From assembly GCA_964478455.1 (NCBI GenBank), contig CAYZJD010000258.1:1-6960 (forward strand): a DNA stretch of 6,960 nt, written 5' to 3'. Position 1 is the first letter of the stretch, and each line of letters starts with the position of its first letter. Made by a program: the position numbers and the translations under genes. Below the pieces are notes generated by a model, which was given only the letters and a program-made list of their open reading frames with translations, ran no database searches and was not told the origin of the DNA. Positions 1 to 5,503 of the stretch are shown piece by piece. The DNA is from CAYZJD01 sp964478455. GTDB lineage: Bacteria; Acidobacteriota; Terriglobia; Bryobacterales; Bryobacteraceae.

Positions 1-1625
1 TTCGCGTTAATGCGTCCAACCGCCTCGCCGTGCATGCGGATCACCTCAAGGAACGGCTCGCTGTTCTTCGGGTAGCCCGGAAACGCGCCGGTAGCCTCGG
101 CCACCCGCGCGCTGGTGAGATACGCCTGACCGCACATGACGGCGGTGACGGCGCCGGCGTAATCTCGGCCGCGGTCGCTGTCGTACGGGATGCCGAGCGA
201 CATCAGCATGGCGCCGAGGTTGGCGAAGCCCAACCCGAGCGGCCGGTAGTCATGGGAGTTCTGCGCGATTCTCTCGGTCGGGTAGCTGGCGTTGTCCACG
301 ATGATCTCCTGGGCCAGGATCACCGTGTCCACCGCGTGGCGGAAGGCCTCGACGTCGAACTGGCCGTCCGGCCCGAGGAACTTCATTAGGTTGAGCGATG
401 CTAGGTTGCAGGCCGAGTCGTCCAGAAACATGTACTCGGAGCAAGGGTTGGAGGCGTTAATCCGGGCCGTGTTCTTGCAAGGGTGCCAGCGGTTGACGGT
501 GGTGTCGAACTGCATGCCCGGATCGCCGCACTGCCAGGTGGCCTCGGCGATCTGGCGGAGCAGGTCCTTGGCCTTGTACCGCTTCACCGGTTGGCCCGTC
601 AGCACCGAGCGGGTCCACCAGTCGCCGTCTTCGAGCACCGCGTACATGAACTCGTCGGTGGCGCGGACGGAGTTGTTGGCGTTCTGGAAAAAGATCGAGC
701 TGTAGGCTTCCCCGTCGAGCGAAGAATCGTAGCCGGCGTCGATCAGCGTGTGGGCCTTCTTCTCTTCTTTGGCTTTCGACCAGATGAACTTCTCCACGTC
801 CGGGTGGTCGATGTTCAGGATCACCATCTTGGCGGCCCGACGCGTCTTGCCGCCGGACTTGATGACGCCGGCGAAGGCGTCGAAACCGCGCATGAAGCTG
901 AGCGGACCGGAGGCGCGGCCGCCGCCGGAGAGAATCGCTTCCTCCTCGCGGAGCGTGGAGAGGTTGGTGCCCGTGCCGGAGCCCCACTTGAAGAGCATGC
1001 CCTCGGTCTTTGCCAGATCGAGGATCGACTCGAGGGAGTCCCTCACCGAGTTGATGAAGCAGGCCGAGCACTGCGGCTTCTGCACGTCCGCCGTCAGCTT
1101 CTTGACGGTGTCCGTCGCCGCGTCGTAGTACCAGCCGTAACCGCGGGCTTCCTTCACGCCCACGTTGAACCAGACGGGCGAGTTGAAGCACGCCTTCTGG
1201 GTGAGCAGGAGATGGGCCAGGTCGGCGCGGAAGTTCTCCGCATCCTCATCCGTGCGGAAGTATCCATCCGCTTTTCCCCAATCGGCGATGGTGTCAGCCA
1301 CGCGGTGGACAAGCTGGGCGGCGCTGCGCTCGCGCTCCGGCGAGCCGAGCTTGCCGTGGAAGTACTTGCTGGCGACGATATTCGTGGCCGTCTGCGACCA
1401 GTCGGCCGGTACTTCCACGTCTCTCTGCTCGAAGATCACCGCGCCCTTGTCGTTGCCGATGGAAGCTGTTCTCAGCTCCCACAGCAGTTCGTCGTAGGGA
1501 GTTTTTCCCGGTTCCAGACGGGCCGTGAAGTAGCTGGGGAAGACCACCCCGGTTCGCTGGCGCGCGCCGGCGCCGGACTGCAATTGCCCCACCTTGGAGC
1601 TTAAATCGACCGTCAACTGACCCAT
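1..1625 (-). CDS. nrdJ: Adenosylcobalamin-dependent (class II) ribonucleotide reductase, N-terminal 541 codons (runs off left edge)
   Basis: Reduces ribonucleotides to deoxyribonucleotides in the cytoplasm, using coenzyme B12 to generate the thiyl radical. I translated the minus strand from the ATG at 1625-1623; the frame stays open to position 1, so the C-terminus lies outside. Family landmarks in order: PYDELLWE (43-50), FEQRDVEVP (65-73), FNSPVWFNVG (147-156), PQCSACFINSV (184-194), the glycine-rich SGGGRASGPLSFMRG (233-247), GGKTRRAAKM (258-267), QNANNSVR (314-321), and the active-site motif NPCSE (393-397). By homology C395 is the thiyl-radical cysteine with N393 and E397 beside it, and C189 and C406 are the redox pair. 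There is no N-terminal ATP-cone. The start is supported by GAGGAG at 1636-1641, 10 nt upstream. The first 160 residues resemble the long actinobacterial-type NrdJ (roughly 950 aa), so somewhat over half is present. Identity is near certain. Confidence 0.97.
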   Translation of the reverse strand, partial: MGQLTVDLSSKVGQLQSGAGARQRTGVVFPSYFTARLEPGKTPYDELLWELRTASIGNDKGAVIFEQRDVEVPADWSQTATNIVASKYFHGKLGSPERERSAAQLVHRVADTIADWGKADGYFRTDEDAENFRADLAHLLLTQKACFNSPVWFNVGVKEARGYGWYYDAATDTVKKLTADVQKPQCSACFINSVRDSLESILDLAKTEGMLFKWGSGTGTNLSTLREEEAILSGGGRASGPLSFMRGFDAFAGVIKSGGKTRRAAKMVILNIDHPDVEKFIWSKAKEEKKAHTLIDAGYDSSLDGEAYSSIFFQNANNSVRATDEFMYAVLEDGDWWTRSVLTGQPVKRYKAKDLLRQIAEATWQCGDPGMQFDTTVNRWHPCKNTARINASNPCSEYMFLDDSACNLASLNLMKFLGPDGQFDVEAFRHAVDTVILAQEIIVDNASYPTERIAQNSHDYRPLGLGFANLGAMLMSLGIPYDSDRGRDYAGAVTAVMCGQAYLTSARVAEATGAFPGYPKNSEPFLEVIRMHGEAVGRINA

Positions 1626-1682
1626 TGCCTACCCACTCCTCATTATCGGACTTTCGAACCGCGCCCAGGGGCGACTTTGACA

Positions 1683-1712
1683 GTTGTACCCCTAGATATA
1701 GTAGTTCGTCAA
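1683..1712 (-). promoter_or_regulatory. Probable sigma70-type promoter of nrdJ
   Basis: Read on the minus strand, TTGACG (1712-1707) matches the -35 consensus at 5 of 6 positions. After an 18-bp spacer, TACAAC (1688-1683) matches the -10 consensus at 4 of 6. It lies in the only AT-rich patch of a GC-rich intergenic region, about 60-90 bp upstream of the nrdJ start codon, which gives a leader of roughly 50 nt. One NrdR-box-like palindrome fills the spacer, which strengthens the case that this is the regulated promoter. The -10 match is modest, so exact placement is uncertain. Confidence 0.45.
1689..1704. promoter_or_regulatory. NrdR-box-like operator, promoter-proximal copy
   Basis: The core CTAGATATAG (1692-1701) matches the NrdR box core CwAtATaTwG at 9 of 10 positions; the full consensus is acaCwAtATaTwGtgt. 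It sits between the proposed -35 and -10 elements of nrdJ, where a bound repressor would block RNA polymerase. NrdR is the widespread ATP-cone repressor of ribonucleotide reductase genes and typically binds paired boxes. The outer three bases on each side fit poorly. Confidence 0.55.
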
Positions 1713-1718
1713 GATTTT

Positions 1719-1734
1719 TATCTATATACGGCGC
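1719..1734. promoter_or_regulatory. NrdR-box-like operator, promoter-distal copy
   Basis: The core CTATATACGG (1722-1731) matches CwAtATaTwG at 8 of 10 positions. Its start is exactly 30 bp from the core of the other copy, close to three helical turns, the arrangement expected for cooperative NrdR binding to tandem boxes. On the nrdJ strand it lies just upstream of the -35 hexamer. It is weaker than the proximal copy, and the spacing is the main reason to believe it. Confidence 0.45.
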
Positions 1735-1790
1735 AGTGGGTTACGAGCCTGTGACGGACTGCCCGCCCCATCCGGAGCCCTCATGGCCTT

Positions 1791-1807
1791 CCGGCCGGGG
1801 CTGCCGG
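1791..1807 (-). other. Short GC hairpin downstream of the methyltransferase operon
   Basis: CCGGC (1791-1795) and GCCGG (1803-1807) can form a 5-bp stem with a 7-nt loop, about 55-70 bp past the stop codon of the methyltransferase gene. No T-tract follows on either strand, so it is not a convincing intrinsic terminator. It could still be an RNA 3'-end structure separating the operon from the nrdJ promoter. Confidence 0.2.
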
Positions 1808-1859
1808 TTGAAGTCCTCGTGGATCCGCATGTCTCTTAGAATGCCAGAACCCGCGGCCT

Positions 1860-3161
1860 TCACCCGGTCTGCACGACCACTTCGATTCCCACCGGCGGGA
1901 AGCGGCGCCTGCCAAGGGAAAGTTCGAGCAGGTGGCCTCCGCTCGCAACCGAGGGCGGGAGCGCGAAGTTAATCTCATGCCGGGGCGGCACGGGATCGGT
2001 GCAGGTGACCTCGAGCTCCTCGATGCGATGCCCGTCGATGATCGCGACCAGGTCCTCGGGCCGCTGTGCCTCTTCGAGGGTCACCTTCACGTGGCCCGAG
2101 GAAATACGGCTGCCGGCGAGCAGGTCGATCGAATCCGTCACGGAAATTAGGCGAGGCACCGCCGGCCCCGGAGGGATCAGGCGAACCAGGGACTCCGGGC
2201 ACAACAACCTGCCCCGCCAGCGGAGACTCAGGGGCTGAATGCCGGTGGTCAGGCCCTCCGGCAGCCTGACGTTGATTTGCTGGAGGCTGCGGATGTCCGG
2301 CGGGCCGACATAGAAAACCTCGCCGGCGCGGCCACCGGCATGTACTTCGAGAGTGAGAAGGTCGCAGTCCAGCGGAAGGCCTTCCGCCCACAGCGACATC
2401 GAGGCAAAGCGGCCCCGGTAAGGGACCACTGGCTCGGAGGTGTACGGGTTGGTGACCTGGCGAATGTACACGGGGGCGAGTGGGGCCGGCGAGGGCGGCG
2501 GCCCCGGCTTGCGGATGGTGACCCACATGTACTGTGTCAGCGCGCCTTCAAGAGCCAGCAGGCGACAGTCTCTCGCACGGGCGAACTCGACGATGTCTCG
2601 CGCCGGAATCCGCACGCCATGCCAGGTGTCGCATCGCGGGCCGGACTCGGGCATGCCGTTGAGCTGGCAACGCATCAGGCCGCCCGGCCTCAGGACCCGC
2701 CAGGCCTCCTCCAGGTAGCCCATCACCACCTCACGGCTTGGGATGTGCTGGAAGACGGCGTAGGAGTAGACGAAGTCGAAGGAATGATCTGTGAAACCCG
2801 CAAGATCGGTGCCGTTGTTCCGCTCGACGCGCGCGTTGGCCACGTCGCACAGTTTCTCGCGCGCCAGCCGGATCATCTCGTCGGATACATCCACACCCCA
2901 GATCTCGTCGAAATAGCGGGCCATCAGCCGCATGAGCCGGCCGGGCCCGCAGCCGATCTCCAGGGCGCGCGGCGCTCTTCCACGCAACCGCGGAAGGATC
3001 CACTTCAGTTCTTTCTCCAAGGCCCAGAGAACGGGCGCGCCGGTTGCGAAGAATTCGTCGTCGCTCTGGCAACGGCGCGCGAAGGCGACGAAATAGTTCA
3101 CGTCTTCCCTGGCGCGCCGGTTCCAATCGGCCCGCATCTGCTCGAGGACGTTCTGTTCCAT
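1860..3161 (-). CDS. SAM-dependent class I methyltransferase fused to C-terminal Ig-like beta-sandwich modules
   Basis: A 433-residue protein. Residues about 60-165 form a Rossmann-type methyltransferase: motif I EIGCGPG (68-74), the acidic SAM-ribose position D91 in GVDVS (89-93), SFDFVYS (127-133) and VLRPGG (156-161). This is the Methyltransf_11/25 pattern of small-molecule or glycan methyltransferases. A proline-rich linker (about 219-230) leads to two probable beta-sandwich repeats (about 231-330 and 337-430). The stretch EVFYVGPPDI...QQINVRLPEGL (281-304) resembles the TIGR03437-type module typical of Solibacter-like Acidobacteriota. No signal peptide is seen, so it is probably cytoplasmic, which is odd for such a module. 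The start is supported by AAGGA (3167-3171), 5 nt upstream. Its ATG overlaps the stop of the lipoprotein gene (TGATG), implying translational coupling. The methyl acceptor cannot be read from sequence; a surface glycan is an inference from context. Confidence 0.88.
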   Translation of the reverse strand: MEQNVLEQMRADWNRRAREDVNYFVAFARRCQSDDEFFATGAPVLWALEKELKWILPRLRGRAPRALEIGCGPGRLMRLMARYFDEIWGVDVSDEMIRLAREKLCDVANARVERNNGTDLAGFTDHSFDFVYSYAVFQHIPSREVVMGYLEEAWRVLRPGGLMRCQLNGMPESGPRCDTWHGVRIPARDIVEFARARDCRLLALEGALTQYMWVTIRKPGPPPSPAPLAPVYIRQVTNPYTSEPVVPYRGRFASMSLWAEGLPLDCDLLTLEVHAGGRAGEVFYVGPPDIRSLQQINVRLPEGLTTGIQPLSLRWRGRLLCPESLVRLIPPGPAVPRLISVTDSIDLLAGSRISSGHVKVTLEEAQRPEDLVAIIDGHRIEELEVTCTDPVPPRHEINFALPPSVASGGHLLELSLGRRRFPPVGIEVVVQTG

Positions 3162-4525
3162 CAGCGTCCTTCAGAGGAATCGGCGCAGCGGTTGCCCGCG
3201 ACGCGATTGGCGGCGAGCGACACCCCGGGCGCCGCCAGCACGCAGCGGCTGCTCATCTTGTGTCCTGAGATCTCGTTGGCCTCGATCACGTTGTCCCGCG
3301 CCAGGGCCGGCCGTTCGGCGCCGCGGCCGAGATAGATCCCTGCCTGCAAGAGATCTGGTTCCCCAGGAAAATGCGAGCAGCCGTACACCGCTGCGCTTTC
3401 ATTGCAGCCGGCGAGGTTGAGATTGCGTAGCGTGTTGCCGGCGATCCTGTGGCGCCTCCCGATGACAAAGATGCCGCCGAATTTCGTTCCGTCGATGGTG
3501 TTCTCGGAGACGAGAATCCCGGTGGACTCCATGTCCGGATTGGCATTGTTGAAGACGATGCCGTAGTGGCCGAACGGATAGTCGGCGGCGGCGCCGCGAT
3601 TCACACAGGTGTTTCCGCGGACCTCGCCGTGATGAAAGCCGTCGAGATCAATGCACTTGCCGTTGATCTCCTCGAAGCGGTTCCCGGCGTACACGCTGTT
3701 CTCGACGTTGCCGGCCGTGTCGATTCCGACGGGCGTGCCGCCACCCTCGGTGTCCACCTCATCCACTGGATAGCCGATGCGGGTCCCCACATTGTCTTCG
3801 ATGCGCACATTGACCGCGTGGCCGATCTGAATGGCGTCCCGGCCGATGTTCCAGAAGCGGTTGCGCGCGACGACCCCATCGCGGTTGCGCGGCGACCCGT
3901 AGTTGGAGTGCGTCCAGATGCCGTTACCGCGGATGTCGCGCAGCACCGAGTAGCGGACCTCAAAGCTGGCGACGCCCTCCTCGAGGAGGATGCCGCCGGT
4001 CGTGTTGTTGCGGCCCTTTTCGTTCCGCGAACCGCTGTCGCGTATCTCCGCTCCGTGGATCACCACGTTGCTGGACCGCGAGACCAAAATCGCGAAGCCG
4101 GCGATGTTCCGGAATGCGACGTCGGAGATCGACAGCCCTTGGACTTGGTCGGCGAGGATGCCGCTCCCGGAAAAGTGTCGGGCAAAGGGAACATCGGAAG
4201 GCGGCAGCCCGGCGCGCTTCTCGAGCGCCTCGCGATTGCCGTCGAAGCTGACGCCTGTGATCCGCACGCCGGCACCGCGGCCGAGGCGCAGCATGGCCCG
4301 ACCGTTGAACTTGGCGGAGGCGCGGAGCAGCGTGCCGGAGCCCGCTCCGCGAATTTCCAGATCGCGCGCTCCATCCGGCACGGCGAGTTCCGAGGAAAGC
4401 TCGAACTCGCCCGCCGGCAGATCCACGGTCCCGCTGGTCTGCTGAAGCAGGCGCCGCAGCCGCGCCTCTCCGTCCCCGCAGCCCGTCAAGAGCAAGAGCG
4501 CACTGATGATCGAGATGGCCCGCAT
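3161..4525 (-). CDS. Lipoprotein with right-handed parallel beta-helix (pectate-lyase-like fold)
   Basis: A 454-residue protein. The N-terminus is a lipoprotein signal: M-R, hydrophobic core (residues 4-13) and lipobox LTGC with C16 as the lipidated residue. Position +2 is Gly, not the Asp inner-membrane retention signal, so outer-membrane anchoring is plausible. From about residue 30 the protein is a run of beta-helix coils with repeated short strands and N-x-F/I or G-x-x-I turns, for example GILADQVQGLSISDVAFRN (122-140), NVVIHGAEIRDSG (153-165), GNRFEEING (281-289), ENTIDGTKFGGIFV (341-354) and GNTLRNLNL (363-371). This PbH1/NosD-like fold occurs in polysaccharide lyases, hydrolases and C5-epimerases; no catalytic residues can be assigned, so the activity is unknown. 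Six further cysteines (291, 307, 374, 383, 428, 447) could form disulfides. It is first in a two-gene operon. No Shine-Dalgarno sequence precedes the ATG; the signal peptide fixes the start. Confidence 0.88.
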   Translation of the reverse strand: MRAISIISALLLLTGCGDGEARLRRLLQQTSGTVDLPAGEFELSSELAVPDGARDLEIRGAGSGTLLRASAKFNGRAMLRLGRGAGVRITGVSFDGNREALEKRAGLPPSDVPFARHFSGSGILADQVQGLSISDVAFRNIAGFAILVSRSSNVVIHGAEIRDSGSRNEKGRNNTTGGILLEEGVASFEVRYSVLRDIRGNGIWTHSNYGSPRNRDGVVARNRFWNIGRDAIQIGHAVNVRIEDNVGTRIGYPVDEVDTEGGGTPVGIDTAGNVENSVYAGNRFEEINGKCIDLDGFHHGEVRGNTCVNRGAAADYPFGHYGIVFNNANPDMESTGILVSENTIDGTKFGGIFVIGRRHRIAGNTLRNLNLAGCNESAAVYGCSHFPGEPDLLQAGIYLGRGAERPALARDNVIEANEISGHKMSSRCVLAAPGVSLAANRVAGNRCADSSEGR

Positions 4526-4546
4526 GAACTGGTTATTCTATCTAGC
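4526..4546. promoter_or_regulatory. 21-bp divergent intergenic gap with overlapping -10-like hexamers
   Basis: The two divergent start codons are separated by only 21 bp, and neither gene has a Shine-Dalgarno sequence. On the minus strand TAGAAT (4540-4535) matches the -10 consensus at 5 of 6. TCGAAA (4564-4559) lies 18 bp upstream as a weak -35. On the plus strand TATTCT (4534-4539) is -10-like and ends 7 nt before the ATG. Both genes could be transcribed leaderless or nearly so from this gap. The plus-strand signal lacks a good -35, so the true promoter of that gene may lie inside the lipoprotein coding region. Confidence 0.3.
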
Positions 4547-5488
4547 ATGGCTATCGCATTTCGACGGGTGTCGCATCCGCCCCTCGAGGAGTTGACGGTG
4601 TCGGCGCCGGAGCGGGTGCTGATCGGCATCGTCGGAGAGGACTACTCGGGCCAGAGCGCGCTGGTGCGGCTGGCCGCGGGCTTGGAGGCGCCTGCCTTCG
4701 GCGAGGTTCTCACGCGGGGCGCGTGCCGCCTGCTGGGGCCATCCGACGAACTCGACCTGAGCCCGGTGGACAACCTGCTCATCGAGCACACGCTGGCCCA
4801 GCACGATGCGCTGGTCCGTGCGCGGGCAATGTTCGAGCTGGAACGGCTGCGGCGCCGCGGATCGACCGTCCTCGTCGTTTCCCACGACGAGGAGATGCTG
4901 CGCGCCGCCTGCGACGAAATCTGGTGGCTCCACGACGGCAAGCTGGCCGCGCAAGGCGACCCGGCGGAAGTGCTGGGCAAGTATCGCAGCCACGTCGTCA
5001 ACGAGTTGCGCGCCTGGGGCCTGGAGAACCCGCCGGCCATGGCGCCCTCGATGCGGCGCGGCGACGGCCGGGCGGAATTGCTCGCCGTGGAGACGCTGGA
5101 CGAGAGCGGCGCTCCGTCGCGGGTCTGGCGCAGCGGCGACCCCGTCTCGGTGCGCGTGAGGGTGCGCTTTCACGAGCCGGTGGAAGACCCGGTCGTCGGA
5201 ATTATGATCCGCACGCGGATCGGCATGGAGGTGTACGGCACCAACACCGAACTGGAACGGGTGAAACTGGGCCCGTGCGCAGCCGGTGAAACGCTCCGCG
5301 TCGGTTTTTCGCTTCGCTGCGACCTTTGCCCGCAGGAGTACACCCTGACGGCTGCCTCACACGACCCCGACGGAGTATGGCACGACTGGGCCGAAGACGC
5401 AGTCGACTTCATCGTGGCCGACACCCGCTATACCGCCGGAGTTGCCAATCTGCGCGCCAACGTCAGCGTTGAGCGGGAAGCCGCGTAG
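4547..5488 (+). CDS. Wzt-like protein: degenerate, shortened ABC ATPase domain plus intact Wzt C-terminal carbohydrate-binding domain
   Basis: A 313-residue protein. In Wzt proteins the ATPase domain powers ABC export of O-antigen or other surface polysaccharide, and the C-terminal domain recognises the glycan end. Residues about 175-305 read as a clear Wzt_C domain (DESGAPSRVWRSGDPVSVRV, VGIMIRTRIGMEVYGTNTELE, CPQEYTLTAASHDPDGVWHDW). Residues 1-155 are a remnant nucleotide-binding domain. The Walker A region is GEDYSGQSA (30-38), with Q36 where the catalytic lysine should be. The Walker B equivalent is LLIEH (77-81), not LLVDE. Only about 44 residues separate the two sites, so most of the helical subdomain, the Q-loop and the LSGGQ signature are absent. 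The H-loop histidine (VSHD, H113) remains. The frame is intact and codon use looks normal, so this is probably a retained protein, not a fresh pseudogene. The frame stays open far upstream, antisense to the lipoprotein gene; the ATG at 4547 is chosen because family similarity starts there. ATP hydrolysis is unlikely. Confidence 0.85.
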   Translation: MAIAFRRVSHPPLEELTVSAPERVLIGIVGEDYSGQSALVRLAAGLEAPAFGEVLTRGACRLLGPSDELDLSPVDNLLIEHTLAQHDALVRARAMFELERLRRRGSTVLVVSHDEEMLRAACDEIWWLHDGKLAAQGDPAEVLGKYRSHVVNELRAWGLENPPAMAPSMRRGDGRAELLAVETLDESGAPSRVWRSGDPVSVRVRVRFHEPVEDPVVGIMIRTRIGMEVYGTNTELERVKLGPCAAGETLRVGFSLRCDLCPQEYTLTAASHDPDGVWHDWAEDAVDFIVADTRYTAGVANLRANVSVEREAA

Positions 5489-5503
5489 CCCGGGAGCGGC
5501 GGG

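Noticed and set aside
483..1604. Long plus-strand open frame (373 codons) opposite nrdJ
   Set aside because: It is antisense to an unmistakable NrdJ reading frame, shows no family pattern, and reflects the lack of stops in GC-rich DNA.
1626..1859. Cobalamin riboswitch upstream of the B12-dependent reductase
   Set aside because: I could not find a B12-box-like core, and the leader downstream of the proposed promoter is only about 50 nt, far shorter than that riboswitch class.
2277..3335. Plus-strand open frame (352 codons) opposite the methyltransferase gene
   Set aside because: It is antisense to clear methyltransferase motifs and has no recognisable domain or ribosome binding site.
3161..4525. 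Assignment of the beta-helix lipoprotein as a specific pectate lyase or alginate epimerase
   Set aside because: The fold is shared by many activities and no catalytic motif (such as a DPHD-type epimerase site) is visible, so only the fold is called.
3449..4546. Upstream extension of the Wzt-like frame to position 3449
   Set aside because: It would be wholly antisense to the beta-helix lipoprotein gene, which has a signal peptide and fold repeats; Wzt similarity begins only at the ATG at 4547.
5480..5500. Hairpin GCCGC/GCGGC at the convergent gene ends as a bidirectional terminator
   Set aside because: The stem is only 5 bp with an 11-nt loop and no T-tract, and part of it lies in the stop region of the Wzt-like gene; too weak to call.
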